DNA from: PALSA-660 sp963726435
GTDB lineage: Bacteria; Actinomycetota; Coriobacteriia; Anaerosomatales; PALSA-660
NCBI GenBank assembly: GCA_963726435.1
Contig: CAVSCJ010000004.1
Coordinates: 387,505-451,504, forward strand
DNA length: 64,000 nt
Reading direction: 5' to 3'
Made by a program: the position numbers and the translations under genes. The notes under the pieces were generated by a model. That model did not search any database. It saw only the letters and a list, made by a program, of their open reading frames with translations, and was not told the DNA's origin. The stretch's first letter is position 1, and every line of letters starts with the position of its first letter. Below are positions 27,324 to 37,163 of the stretch, piece by piece.

Positions 27324-28688
27324 CTAGTTCCGAAGCCCGCTCAGCGGCGCCGGCACGCGGCCGCCTCTGCGCGCGAGTCGCGTCCCGGCCCAGCCGTTGA
27401 CCGACATGACGGGAGCGCCTCCCAGAAGGCCTCCGAACTCCACGCTGTCCCCGGCGATCTTGCCGGGTGCGGGTATGAGCCGCGCGGCGGTCGTCTTGGA
27501 GTTCGCGACGCCGATCGCGCACGCGTCGCCGATCACGCCCGCGAGCGTCTCGGCGCTCGTGTCGCCCGGGACCGCGATCATGTCGAGGCCCACCGAACAG
27601 ACCGACATCATCGCCTCGAGCTTCTCGAGAGTCAGCGCGCCCTCGCGCACCGCGCGCACCATGTTCGCGTCCTCCGAGACCGGGATGAACGCGCCGGACA
27701 GTCCTCCGGCTCGCGACGTGCCCATGGCGCCGCCCTTCTTGACCGCATCGTTGAGCAGCGCGAGCGCCATCGTGGTGCCGGGTCCGCCGCATCGCTCGAC
27801 CCCGATCGCCTCGAGGATCGCAGCGACGCTGTCGCCCTCGGCGGGCGTCGGCGCGAGCGAGAGGTCGACGATGCCGCATTCGACGCCCAAGCGCCGAGAC
27901 GCCTCCCGCGCCACGAGTTCGCCCATGCGCGTGATCTTGAACGCGGTCGCCTTGATGGCCTCGGCCACCTCGGTGAGGTCGGCGTCGGGCGAAAGCGAGT
28001 CGACCACGGCGCGCACCGCGCCCGGCCCCGAGATCCCCACGTTGACGACTTCGTCGGGCTCCCCCGAGCCGTGGACCGCGCCGGCCATGAACGGGTTGTC
28101 CTCGACCATGTTGCAGAACACGACCAGCTTGGCGCAGGCGATGGCGTCGCGGTCGGCCGTGGCCGCAGCGCACGCCTTGACGGTCCGGGCCATCAGCAGG
28201 ACCGCGTCCCAATTGATGCCGGCGCGCGTGGTCGCGACGTTGACGGAGGCACACACGCGCTCCGTTGTCGCGAGCGCAGAGGGGATCGACTCGATCAGCC
28301 GGCGGTCGGCCTCGCCGATGCCCTTGTGCACGAGCGCGGAGAAGCCGCCGACGAAGTCGACGCCCACATGCGCGCCCGCGCGGTCGAGCGCGAGGGCGAT
28401 CGGCGAGAGGTCCCGGGCGCCGCACGCGGCCACGATCTCCGCTACCGGTGTGACCGAGATGCGCTTGTTCACGATCGGGATGCCGTACTCGCGTGATACC
28501 GCGTCGGCGACCGGCACGAGGCGCTCGGCCGCCCGGGTCACGCGTTCGTAGACGCGCCGCGCGATCTCCTGCACGTCGTCGGCTGCGCAGGAGCGCAGAG
28601 ACAGCCCCAGTGTCACTGTGCGGACGTCGAGGTGCTGGCGCCCGATCATCTCGAGCGTCTCGGCGATCTCCTCGGGCTCGATGCGCAT
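27324..28688 (-). CDS. UPF0210 / DUF711 family (PFL-like) protein
   Basis: A 454-residue cytoplasmic protein that matches the UPF0210 family from end to end: IGRQHLDVRTVTLGLSLR, VNKRISVTPVAEIVA, DFVGGFSALVHKG, SRAGGLSGAFIPVSEDANM and VGLDMIAVPGDTS. It is related in fold to pyruvate formate-lyase but has no known activity. The ACT-domain gene 12 bp upstream is its conserved partner in many anaerobes, suggesting ligand control of this protein. Confidence 0.9.
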   Translation of the reverse strand: MRIEPEEIAETLEMIGRQHLDVRTVTLGLSLRSCAADDVQEIARRVYERVTRAAERLVPVADAVSREYGIPIVNKRISVTPVAEIVAACGARDLSPIALALDRAGAHVGVDFVGGFSALVHKGIGEADRRLIESIPSALATTERVCASVNVATTRAGINWDAVLLMARTVKACAAATADRDAIACAKLVVFCNMVEDNPFMAGAVHGSGEPDEVVNVGISGPGAVRAVVDSLSPDADLTEVAEAIKATAFKITRMGELVAREASRRLGVECGIVDLSLAPTPAEGDSVAAILEAIGVERCGGPGTTMALALLNDAVKKGGAMGTSRAGGLSGAFIPVSEDANMVRAVREGALTLEKLEAMMSVCSVGLDMIAVPGDTSAETLAGVIGDACAIGVANSKTTAARLIPAPGKIAGDSVEFGGLLGGAPVMSVNGWAGTRLARRGGRVPAPLSGLRN

Positions 28689-28700
28689 CCGGTGCGCCCC

Positions 28701-28976
28701 CTAGATCCGGTGCATCGCGCGGAACACGTCCTCGCGCTGCAGGGTGACCTGCAGCCCGATCTCCTCGCCGACCCCGGCTAACGCGGCCTGCACCTTGTCG
28801 AACGGGCACACATCCTCGTCGACGGTGACCAGCATCGTCATCGAGAAGATGCCGGTGATGATCGTCTGACGGATGTCCTCGATGTTCGCTCCGTTCTCCG
28901 CCAGCGCGGCGCTGACGGCCGCGACGATGCCGACGCGGTCCTCGCCCAGCACCGACAGGATCGCTCGTGTCTTCAC
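28701..28976 (-). CDS. ACT-domain regulatory protein (UPF0237)
   Basis: A 91-residue single ACT domain (AILSVLGEDRVGIVAAVSAALAENGANI) that should bind an amino acid or similar ligand. It is the first gene of an operon with the UPF0210 gene, its usual neighbour. ATG is the complement of 28974-28976. Confidence 0.9.
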   Translation of the reverse strand: MKTRAILSVLGEDRVGIVAAVSAALAENGANIEDIRQTIITGIFSMTMLVTVDEDVCPFDKVQAALAGVGEEIGLQVTLQREDVFRAMHRI

Positions 28977-29089
28977 CGTGGGCTTCCTCTCTTCAGGGGC
29001 CTGCAGGTCCGGCGTTTCGCTTCGGGCGGAGACTGACCATACAATGGGGCGGCGGCTGCGGTAAAGCGAGGGCTTCGGCAGGGGGCGAC

Positions 29090-29311
29090 GTGGCGGTTCC
29101 CATCACTCAGGTGAAGGTCGGCGACGTCGTTCGCCTGAAGAAGCCGCACGCGTGCGGGGCCAACGAGTGGGAGGTAACGAAGCTCGGCATGGACATCGGG
29201 CTGTCGTGCGCGAGCTGCCAGCGCAAGGTGCGCCTGATGCGCTCCGAGTTCGACCGCAGGTTCCGGGGATTCGTGCGACGCGCCGGTGACGGAGGAAGCC
29301 CGACTCCCTAG
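29090..29311 (+). CDS. DUF951 small zinc-ribbon-like protein
   Basis: A 73-residue protein with the DUF951 pattern: VKVGDVVRLKKPHACGANEWEV, GLSCASC and RKVRLMRSEFDRRFRGF. The CG and CxxC cysteines could bind a metal. The family is common in Firmicutes and Coriobacteriia, with unknown function. GTG 29090 is the likely start. It overlaps the convergent M23-like gene by 4 bp. Confidence 0.82.
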   Translation: MAVPITQVKVGDVVRLKKPHACGANEWEVTKLGMDIGLSCASCQRKVRLMRSEFDRRFRGFVRRAGDGGSPTP

Positions 29312-30210
29312 TCGTGCCGGACGAACCCGGGCGGGTCGTGGCCGAACACCCACTGCTCGTGGGGCTTCGGGATGGTGTTCACCTGGACGTGGGTGTGGTT
29401 GCCGCCGTCCAGCGTGTAGTTGCGCAGCTGCAGCCCTGAGACCACCGACGCCAGATCCCGGACGCTCGCGATGCGGGTCGTGCCTCCGACCACCCGCTCG
29501 CCCTCGGCGATCGCCGGGTCCGTCACGTGAAGGACTATGACGTCGAGGTCGTCCCAAGCATCCGGTTTGATGTGGATCTCGTAGTCGTCGTACTTCTTGT
29601 ACAGCTTGTAGGGCCGGATCTGCATCACTGTGCCGTCGACAGGCGAGAAGACCGCGGTGCCGGCTGCGGCTCCGCAGTCCACCGCGGTGTCCTGCTTCCC
29701 CCCACTGCTGCTGCGCCAGAGCTGCAGCGCGTAGCCGGTCCACACCCCATCGGAGTCCTCGGAGGCGTCCTCGGGCGTCGCAGCGACCGTGGCCTCGCCG
29801 CCGGCCTTGAGAGTGGCGCGCGCGGCCTTGACCGCCTCGCGGGCGCGAGCCGGACTGCCCGAAGCGACCAGCGCGCGCAAAGGCACGGTGTCGCGGTACG
29901 ACGACTGATGGAACACGAGAGCCGTCACCGCGGAGGCGGGGACCGGCAGCCGCAGCCTCTCGGCGCGCAGGGAGGCGAATACCGGAGTGGGAGCGGCCGG
30001 GATCTCCATCGTCGCGAGGGCGCTCCAGGCGTCGGGCGCAGACGCCACCTGCACGGCCGGCTTCTTCTGGGGAGCGAGAAGCGCCAGCGCTGCGGCCGCT
30101 ATCACGAAGAACGCGACCACACCGAGCACCGCCGTGAGTCGCGCGCGGCCGGCGTCACGGGACGTGCGTCGCCCGCGGCGAGGAGGGGAGTCTGCTCTCG
30201 GCTGTGCCAT
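29308..30210 (-). CDS. Membrane-anchored M23-fold protein with altered zinc site
   Basis: A 300-residue protein with one N-terminal membrane helix (residues ~30-48, AVLGVVAFFVIAAAALALL) and an extracellular C-terminal LytM/M23-like domain (AGTAVFSPVDGTVMQI ... NHTHVQVN). The second ligand motif HxH is kept. Where active enzymes have HxGxD, the sequence reads DTAVD: the first His is replaced by Asp. It may be a non-catalytic activator like EnvC/NlpD, or bind another metal. It is divergent from the ATPase operon. Confidence 0.7.
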   Translation of the reverse strand: MAQPRADSPPRRGRRTSRDAGRARLTAVLGVVAFFVIAAAALALLAPQKKPAVQVASAPDAWSALATMEIPAAPTPVFASLRAERLRLPVPASAVTALVFHQSSYRDTVPLRALVASGSPARAREAVKAARATLKAGGEATVAATPEDASEDSDGVWTGYALQLWRSSSGGKQDTAVDCGAAAGTAVFSPVDGTVMQIRPYKLYKKYDDYEIHIKPDAWDDLDVIVLHVTDPAIAEGERVVGGTTRIASVRDLASVVSGLQLRNYTLDGGNHTHVQVNTIPKPHEQWVFGHDPPGFVRHD

Positions 30211-30370
30211 GGCTCCAGAGGGGTCGCGGGATCGATACGCACCGACGTACGGTCGCGGGCACAGTATAGGGGCTGGCGCGCGGGTGTCCGAGCGCCGCGT
30301 GCGGTAAGATTCTGCGAACCGTGTTCCGGGGCCAACCGGCCCCCGAGGCGATCGTCCGGGAAGAGGGTCC

Positions 30371-30676
30371 GTGGAGAAGCTCGAACGCGTCCTGGTCGCG
30401 GAGGAGGAAGCGCGATCGGCGCTCGCCGACGCGCAAACCGAGGCCGCCGCTATCCGCACGGCCGCCGTTGAGGACGCCCGGGCCATCGAGGCCGAGGCGG
30501 CCGAGGCCTCGAGGCAGGCCGTCGCATCCGAACGCGAGGCGACGCTGGCCAAGGCGCATGCGGATGCTGATGCCATCGCGAACGAGGCGGCCGCGGTCGT
30601 CACGAGGACCATCGGTGCGGCCCGCGGCCGCTTGGACGAAGCGGTCCGTCGCATCGTGGGATCGCTGGAGGCTTAG
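30371..30676 (+). CDS. V/A-type ATP synthase subunit G/H (peripheral stalk coiled coil)
   Basis: A 101-residue, almost entirely helical, Ala/Glu-rich protein with heptads throughout, typical of the G/H subunit that pairs with subunit E in the peripheral stalk. The GTG start at 30371 follows GGGAAGAGG. It is the first gene of the ATPase operon, 6 bp before the I subunit. Confidence 0.8.
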   Translation: MEKLERVLVAEEEARSALADAQTEAAAIRTAAVEDARAIEAEAAEASRQAVASEREATLAKAHADADAIANEAAAVVTRTIGAARGRLDEAVRRIVGSLEA

Positions 30677-30682
30677 CACCGC

Positions 30683-32872
30683 ATGTCCGTGGCGCGCATG
30701 TCCAGGGTCGAGGTCGTAGGGTATCAGCCGGTGCTCGACGACGTGCTCGACGCCCTGCAGCGCGTGGGTGTCGTCCAGATCGAGTCGGCCCCCGAGGAGA
30801 TGGCGACATCGGCGCTGGACCCCGAAGACGAGCGCTTTCGCCGCCTGGAGGAATACGCGGCGGACGCACACTTCGTGCGGAACTTCCTCGGCCGGTATCA
30901 CGCTTCGACCCAGCCGTTCTCCACATTCGTCAGCGAGAAGACCCACGTGCCGCTCGACGAATTCGCCCGCCTCGATCCCTCCTACGAGCTTCGGCATCTG
31001 TACCAGCAATGCGTCGACATCGCCGATCGCATCGCGGCGGGCAAGCGCGAGAAGGTCCGGATGGAGCACCTCGTCCGCGACTTGGAGCCGTGGCTCGGCG
31101 TGCATCTCCAGATCTCTCATTGGAGGGGTGCCGAGCACGTCGCGCTCATGACGGGCACGGTCCCCTCGAACGACTCCGAGCGCATCCGCGCGATGCTCAG
31201 GGAGGCATCGCCACTCGCGTCGGTCGCCGAGTACGGCGGGGTCGGTCTCCGCCAGGCCTGGATCGTTCTGGCCCACCGATCGGAACTCGAGACGATCCGC
31301 GCGGCGCTGGCGGCCACGCAGTTCGTCGAGGTCGCTTTCCCTGGCTTGTCCGACTACCCCGCGGAGGAGTCGGCTCGGGCGACTGACCGTATCGGCGAGA
31401 TCGTGCCGGCGATCGCGGCCGCCGAGAGCGCGGCCAGGAAGCTGGCGGATGAGCACTACTCTCACGCCGTGACCATCGATGAGGCGATCGACGGCGAGAG
31501 GATCGCCGCCCACGTGCTCGAGCGCGTCGGCCGCACCGAGCGCGCCTTCGCACTGACCGGCTGGGTGCGGGCGTCCCTCGTCGAGGAGCTGCGTGCGGCG
31601 CTCGCTCCGTGGCACGAGTCGCTCGACGTGGAGACGCGAGATCCACGGACCGACGAGGATCCGCCCGTCGAGCTCGACAACCCTCGCATCCTGAAGCCCT
31701 TCGAACTGCTGACGGACCTCTACGGTCGTCCGTCCTACCGTGAGCTCGATCCGACGCCACTGATCGCGCCCTTCTTCCTGCTCTTCTTCGCGATCTGCAT
31801 AAGCGACGTCGGCTATGGCGCCATGCTCATAGCGGGTTCGTGGCTCATCAAGACGAAGCTGGACGTGGCGCCCGGCGTGAAGCGCTTCCTGGACCTCATG
31901 ATGATCGGCGGCGCGGGTGCGATGGCGGTCGGAGTCGCGTTCGCGAGCTACTTCGCGATCCCGGTCGAGTCGTTGCCGCCCTTCCTGCGCGCATTGCAGC
32001 TTCTCGATCCGCTCTCGCAGTTGCCCACCTTCCTTGTGGCGGTGATCGTCCTCGGCGTGGTCCAGGTCTTCTTCGGGGTGGGGATCGCTGCCTACGATGC
32101 CTTCAGACGCGGTGACGCGGCGGACGCGATCTCCGAGCAGCTCTCGACGATCTTCCTGTTCGCGATGATCGCGGTGTGCGCCTGGGGGTACTCGTCCGGC
32201 GCTCCCTTGGTCGGACGCTTCGCGCTGGTGATAGGTCTCATCGCGACGATGCTGATGCAGGGGCGCACGATCACCGCAGCGCTCGGAAGGTCTGACGTGC
32301 CCGTCTGGGACCGGGCGATCGGGTGGGCCTGGCTCGGGGGCATGCTCGCCTGGTCGGTGTCGCTCGCAGTTGGCGGGCCGGGGTTCTTCCTCTGGATCGT
32401 CTCCGGCGTGACGCTGGCCGGTCTCTTCGTCTCCAGGACCGTGCGTCGGTCGGTCGTCTCGCTGCTCGGCGGCGCGTATGCCGTCTACGGGATGTCGTCG
32501 TTCTTGGGCGACATCCTGTCCTACTCGCGCCTCGCCGCTCTCGGACTCTCGGGCGCGCTCGTCGGGATGGTGTTCAACATCCTTGCCGGGCTGGTGTGGG
32601 AGCCCGTAGGCGGGTTGTGGGCATCGGGCGGGTTCGGGCTGCTCGGCGGCGCGGTCGTCGCCCTGTTGGCTGGCGCCGTGTTCGTCTTCGGGCACGTCTT
32701 CAACGTCGTGATCAACCTGCTGGGCGCGTTCGTGCATCCCGCGCGTCTGCAGTACGTGGAGTTCTTCAGCAAGTTCTACTCCGGAGGAGGACGGGCACTC
32801 GTCCCGTTCCGCTTCGCGACACGGTCCGTCGTATTGGATGCCGGCTCTGTCCGGCAGGAGGGAGCAAGGTAG
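30683..32872 (+). CDS. V/A-type ATP synthase subunit I (a subunit)
   Basis: A 729-residue membrane stator subunit. The N-terminal ~350 residues form the cytoplasmic arm. The rest has about seven to eight membrane helices, starting with PLIAPFFLLFFAICISDVGYG and including the conserved FLGDILSYSRLAALGLSGALV helix, with the half-channel Arg in SYSRLAAL. It forms the ion channel with the K ring. Confidence 0.93.
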   Translation: MSVARMSRVEVVGYQPVLDDVLDALQRVGVVQIESAPEEMATSALDPEDERFRRLEEYAADAHFVRNFLGRYHASTQPFSTFVSEKTHVPLDEFARLDPSYELRHLYQQCVDIADRIAAGKREKVRMEHLVRDLEPWLGVHLQISHWRGAEHVALMTGTVPSNDSERIRAMLREASPLASVAEYGGVGLRQAWIVLAHRSELETIRAALAATQFVEVAFPGLSDYPAEESARATDRIGEIVPAIAAAESAARKLADEHYSHAVTIDEAIDGERIAAHVLERVGRTERAFALTGWVRASLVEELRAALAPWHESLDVETRDPRTDEDPPVELDNPRILKPFELLTDLYGRPSYRELDPTPLIAPFFLLFFAICISDVGYGAMLIAGSWLIKTKLDVAPGVKRFLDLMMIGGAGAMAVGVAFASYFAIPVESLPPFLRALQLLDPLSQLPTFLVAVIVLGVVQVFFGVGIAAYDAFRRGDAADAISEQLSTIFLFAMIAVCAWGYSSGAPLVGRFALVIGLIATMLMQGRTITAALGRSDVPVWDRAIGWAWLGGMLAWSVSLAVGGPGFFLWIVSGVTLAGLFVSRTVRRSVVSLLGGAYAVYGMSSFLGDILSYSRLAALGLSGALVGMVFNILAGLVWEPVGGLWASGGFGLLGGAVVALLAGAVFVFGHVFNVVINLLGAFVHPARLQYVEFFSKFYSGGGRALVPFRFATRSVVLDAGSVRQEGAR

Positions 32873-33367
32873 TGAAGGATCTCATGTGGGGGATGGCGGG
32901 AACGGACTGGGCGCATGCTGGGGGCCGGTATCGCCGCGATCCTCGCGGGCATCGGTTCCGCGTGGGGCATCGCGATCGCGAGCGCCACGGTCTCCGGAAT
33001 CCTGTCCGAGGACGACACCAAGTTCGGCAAGCTGCTTCCACTTGCCGCCATGCCGGGCACGCAGGGCATCTACGGGTTCATCGCCGCGGTGCTCGTCATC
33101 ATCTTCTTCGGTCTTCTGGGCGGTAAGGTCGACCTGCCCGCAGCCGCGGGGTTCAAGATCTTCCTGGCCTGCCAACCCGTCGGATGGCTGTGCTTCATCT
33201 CCGCCTACTGGCAGGGCAGGGCGGGGGCATCGGCTGCTGGGATCATCGGGGCCGACAAGCAGGCGCCGGCGTTGATCTTCCCCGCGCTCGTCGAGACCTA
33301 CGCGGTGCTCGCGCTCATCGTGACGATCCTCATGCTGCTCGGCCTGCGCGCTGCCTACGGGGCGTAG
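32872..33367 (+). CDS. V/A-type ATP synthase subunit K (c ring), one frame break
   Basis: A ~165-residue duplicated proteolipid with four membrane helices. The ion-binding acidic residue sits in helix 4 (ALIFPALVETYAVLALI). In helix 2 the matching position is not acidic (TQGIYGFIAAVLVIIFF), so only one site per subunit is expected. The start GTG 32872 gives VKDLMWGMAGTDWA. Then one extra base near 32913 moves the frame into MLGAGIAAILAGIGSAWG. The join yields the family N-terminus GTDWAMLGAG. A lone start at ATG 32915 would lose part of helix 1. Confidence 0.85.
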
Positions 33368-33371
33368 CCAC

Positions 33372-33956
33372 GTGGCCATCGACGACATCGTCGCGCGGAT
33401 AGCCGCCGACGCGGGTGACGAGGCGCGCGCGCTGATCGACGCAGCGACAGCCGACGCGGACCGCCTGCGCGCGGACGCTCGCGCACGCGCGGACGCGCGC
33501 ACCGAGCGCGAGGCCGCGAAGGGCAGGAGGGACGCGGAGCGCGACGCTGCGACGATCCTGGCGAACGCCCGACTGCGGGCGCGAGACGAGTTGCTGACCG
33601 CGCGCCAGGCCCTCGACGTCGAGGCTCTGGACCGCTTGGTCGCGGGACTCGAGTCGCTCGACGATGCCCGCTATGCGGCCCTGTTGGCGCGCGCGATCGC
33701 CGGAGCGGATGACGGTTGTTCGGCGCTGGGCATCGGGACAGCGGACGCACAGCGGCTGCGCGGCGTGCTGCCCGACGCTCTGGCGGCTGCCGGAGTGAGC
33801 CTGAAGATCGAGGACGCGCCGGCCGACGTGGAACGCGGCATCGTGCTCGTGGGCGACCGCGTGCGGGTGGAGGTCTCTGCCGCGGCGATGGTGGCGTCGC
33901 GGCGCGACGCCCTGCTGGCCGAGGTAGACGCGGCTCTCTTCGGGGCGGGTGAGTAG
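33372..33956 (+). CDS. V/A-type ATP synthase subunit E
   Basis: A 194-residue peripheral stalk subunit: a long charged N-terminal helix (ADADRLRADARARADARTER), then a compact C-terminal domain with GIVLVGDRVRVEVSAAAM. It lies 4 bp after subunit K and 8 bp before subunit C. GTG start. Confidence 0.85.
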   Translation: MAIDDIVARIAADAGDEARALIDAATADADRLRADARARADARTEREAAKGRRDAERDAATILANARLRARDELLTARQALDVEALDRLVAGLESLDDARYAALLARAIAGADDGCSALGIGTADAQRLRGVLPDALAAAGVSLKIEDAPADVERGIVLVGDRVRVEVSAAAMVASRRDALLAEVDAALFGAGE

Positions 33957-33964
33957 CGAAAGCC

Positions 33965-34942
33965 ATGGCGCGACGGAGCCATTCGACCGCTTACGGGTTC
34001 GCGACGGGACGCGTGATGGTCCTGCGTACGCGCCTGCTGGGGCGCGCCGCCTACGAGCGGCTGCTCGACGCTCCGACCTTCGACGACCAGCGCCGCGTGC
34101 TGACCGAGACCCATCTCGGGCGGTTCCTCGACAACGTTCACAGTGTCTCGGACGTCGAGCGGGCGATCGACGAGTCCCTTCGCGGCCTGTACGACGACTT
34201 CCTGCACCGCGCGGGCCTGCCCGATGCGGTGGTCTCGTTCTTCGAGACGCCCTACGACTTCTCTGCGCTCAAGGCGGTTCTACGCTCGCGACTGTTCGGT
34301 GTGCGGATCGACCCCCCTCTCGTGAGACTCGGAGCCGTGTCTGCCGAGGAGTTCGAGTCGCCAGAAGTGCTTCCCGGAGCCTTGGGAAGCGCCGCGCGCG
34401 CAGCGTTGCAGTCCGGCGCGGCTGATGGTGCGGAAGCGATGGACGCGAAGGTGGACGCGGCGCTCTACGCCGAGCTCGCGAGACTCGCGCGTGAGTCTCG
34501 CATCGGCCTTCTGCAGAGGCTGGTCGAGCGTCAGGCCGACGCGTCGAACGCGAAGGTGCTGCTGCGTTGCGCCCTCGGGGGCCGCAGCGCCGCAGATGCG
34601 CGCGCGATGCTGGTGCCGGGGGGCACTTGGGATGCACGCAAGGCCGCGACGCAGGTGAGTGCCCCGGCGACCCTTGCCGAGGAGATAGTCCGCGCGCGCG
34701 TGCTTGGTGCCGCGCGCCCGGAAGATTTGCTCGATCTGGAGCGTCTGGACTTGGTCGTCGACTCCGCAACTGCTTCTCTCGAACGCGATGCGGCCCGCGG
34801 GCCGGTGGGTCCCGAGCCGGTGCTCGCCTACCTGATGCAGCGCCGCGCGCAGGCGGTCATGGTGCGCGCCGTGCTCGTCGGCCGCCTCTCGGGACTGCCG
34901 CGCGAACTGGTCGCGATGCGGGTCAGGGGGATGGCCTCGTGA
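33965..34942 (+). CDS. V/A-type ATP synthase subunit C (d)
   Basis: A 325-residue helical funnel subunit that links the rotor stalk to the K ring. YGFATGRVMVLRTRLLGRAAYERLLDA and the C-terminal QRRAQAVMVRAVLVGRLSGLP are typical. The stop overlaps the subunit F start (GTGA). Confidence 0.85.
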   Translation: MARRSHSTAYGFATGRVMVLRTRLLGRAAYERLLDAPTFDDQRRVLTETHLGRFLDNVHSVSDVERAIDESLRGLYDDFLHRAGLPDAVVSFFETPYDFSALKAVLRSRLFGVRIDPPLVRLGAVSAEEFESPEVLPGALGSAARAALQSGAADGAEAMDAKVDAALYAELARLARESRIGLLQRLVERQADASNAKVLLRCALGGRSAADARAMLVPGGTWDARKAATQVSAPATLAEEIVRARVLGAARPEDLLDLERLDLVVDSATASLERDAARGPVGPEPVLAYLMQRRAQAVMVRAVLVGRLSGLPRELVAMRVRGMAS

Positions 34943-35268
34943 GCGACCTGGTCGCGATCGTCGGTGACGGGTCTTCCGTGGCGGGGTTCGGCCCGCTCGG
35001 ACTCGCCGTCTTTACCGTCGAGGATCCGGCCGAGGCCCGGGAGCTGTGGCCGGTGCTCACGGACGGCAGCTATGGAGTGGTGTTCATCACCGAGCCGGTA
35101 TACGCGGCGGTGGCGGATCTCGCGGCCGAGACGGCCGACCAGCCGGTGCCCGCAGTGACAGTGATCCCCGGGGCGGGCAACCCCGGAGGAGTGGGACGAG
35201 AGAAGCTCGAACGCGCGATCGTACGCGCACTCGGCACGACCGTGCCGTTCGGAAGTGAGGAAGCCTAG
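34939..35268 (+). CDS. V/A-type ATP synthase subunit F
   Basis: A 109-residue Rossmann-like rotor-stalk subunit: VAIVGDGSSVAGFGPLGLAVF, YGVVFITEPVY and PAVTVIPGAG. GTG 34939 overlaps the subunit C stop, and the stop lies directly before the ATG of subunit A. Confidence 0.87.
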   Translation: MSDLVAIVGDGSSVAGFGPLGLAVFTVEDPAEARELWPVLTDGSYGVVFITEPVYAAVADLAAETADQPVPAVTVIPGAGNPGGVGREKLERAIVRALGTTVPFGSEEA

Positions 35269-37163
35269 ATGGATCGTGGCGTCATCGTGAAGGTCGCCGG
35301 CCCGCTGGTGGTGGCCGAGGGTCTCGGCACGGCCAGGATGTACGACCTCGTCCGAGTGGGGCCGCAAGGCCTGATGGGCGAGATCATCGAGATGCGCAGG
35401 GACCGCGCCTCGATCCAGGTGTACGAGGAGACCGAGGGTCTCGGTCCCGGCGACCCGGTCGAGGCCACGGGCGCTCCGCTCTCGGTCGAACTCGGCCCCG
35501 GGCTGCTCGAGTCCGTCTATGACGGCGTCCAGCGCCCGCTCGACGTTCTCGAGAGACTCGCGGGCGCGTTCCTCGCGCGCGGCGTCTCCGCGCCTGGGCT
35601 CGACCGCGACAAGCGCTGGGAGTTCGTCGCGACCACCGCCGTCGGCAGCCGGGTCGAGGGCGGCGACATCGTCGGTACCGTCGCCGAGAACGTCGTCATC
35701 GAGCACCGGGTCATGGTGCCGCCCGGCGTCGGCGGGACGCTCGAGAAGCTCGCTTCGGGCAGCTACACCGTCACGGACGCGATCGGCTCCGTGCGGACCG
35801 TCGCCGGCGAGCTGATCGAGCTGCGCCTGATGCAGACGTGGCCGGTCCGGGTCCCGCGTCCGTACGTGCGCAAGACCTCGCCGACGGAGCCGCTGGTGTC
35901 CGGCACGCGGGTCATCGACACGTTCTTCCCGCTCGCCAAGGGCGGCACGGCCTGCATCCCGGGCCCGTTCGGCGCCGGCAAGACGGTCACCCAGCACCAG
36001 ATCGCCAAGTGGTCCGACGCGCAGGTCGTGGTCTTCATCGGTTGCGGCGAGCGCGGCAACGAGATGACCGACGTGCTGATGGAGTTCCCCGAGCTGACCG
36101 ACCCGGTCTCGGGCGAGTCGCTGATGAAGCGGACCGTGCTCGTGGCCAACACCTCGAACATGCCGGTCGCCGCCCGCGAAGCCTCCGTCTACACCGGCAT
36201 CACGATGGCCGAGTACTTCCGCGACATGGGCTACGACGTCGTCCTTCAAGCCGACTCCACCAGTCGTTGGGCCGAGGCCATGCGCGAGATCTCCGGCCGC
36301 CTCGAAGAGATGCCCGGTGAGGAAGGCTTCCCCGCCTACCTGGGCACGAAGCTGGCCGCCTTCTACGAGCGCGCCGGCAAGGTCGAGTGCCTCGGCGGCG
36401 GGCGGCAGCGCCGTCAGCGGCGGGGCCGTCGTCCGACTCCGGCGCCGGCACCTCCGGTGCCGGGCACCCGGCTTCGCCAGTCGTCGTCGATGGCTCCGCC
36501 GCCGCCGGCGCGGGCCCGCGCACCGGCTCGGTCACCGTCATCGGGTCGGTGTCGCCTCCGGGTGGCGACCTCTCCGAGCCGGTCGTGCAGAACACGCTCC
36601 GCGTGGTCAAGGTGTTCTGGGCGCTGCAGGACAGGCTCGCGTACGAGCGTCACTTCCCGGCGATCGACTGGCTGACGTCGTATTCCCTGTACTTGGACCG
36701 GGTGGAACCCTACTGGAACGATCACGTCAGCCCCGAGTTCCGCAGCCGGCGCGACGAGGCGATGGCGATCCTGCAGCGCGAGAGCGAGCTGGCCGAGATC
36801 GTGCGGCTGGTCGGGCTCGAGGCCCTGACCGTCCAGGAGCAGGTGCTCATGGAGACCGCGAAGTCGGTCCGCGAGGACTTCCTGCAGCAGAACGCGTTCA
36901 GAGACGACGACCAGTTCACGTCGCTGGCCAAGCAGGAGCGTCTGCTCGCGACGATCCTGCTGTTCCACTCGACGGCGCTCGAAGCGCTGTCCAAGGGGGC
37001 CGCGCTGCGCGACATCATCGCCGCCCCGGTCCGCGAGCGGATCGCCCGCGCGAAGTACGTGGCGGAAGACGCAGCGATGGCCGAGTTCGGCTCGATCGCC
37101 GACGACATCGCGACGCAGCTCGTCTCACCTGACGGCCACGGCGCGAAGGGGGGCGCGAAGTGA
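35269..37163 (+). CDS. atpA: V/A-type ATP synthase catalytic subunit A, one frame break and a Gly/Ala-rich insert
   Basis: The catalytic, ATP-hydrolysing subunit. The P-loop GPFGAGKTVTQHQ is near residue 232, FIGCGERGNEM and the DSTSRWAEA/EISGRLEEMPGEEG blocks follow, and the C-terminal half begins SVSPPGGDLSEPVVQNTLRVVKVFW. The frame changes between about 36395 and 36460. Around it sits a ~40-residue low-complexity Gly/Ala/Ser/Pro stretch between KVECLG and RTGSVTVIG, where the family normally has fewer than ten residues. The stop overlaps the subunit B start. A base error in a GC-rich run is the likely cause of the break. Confidence 0.9.

Noticed and set aside
30155..32737. Very long leftward frame opposite ATPase subunit I
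   Set aside because: High GC gives long antisense frames; the sequence is Arg/His/Asp-rich with no motif, and the + strand gene is certain.
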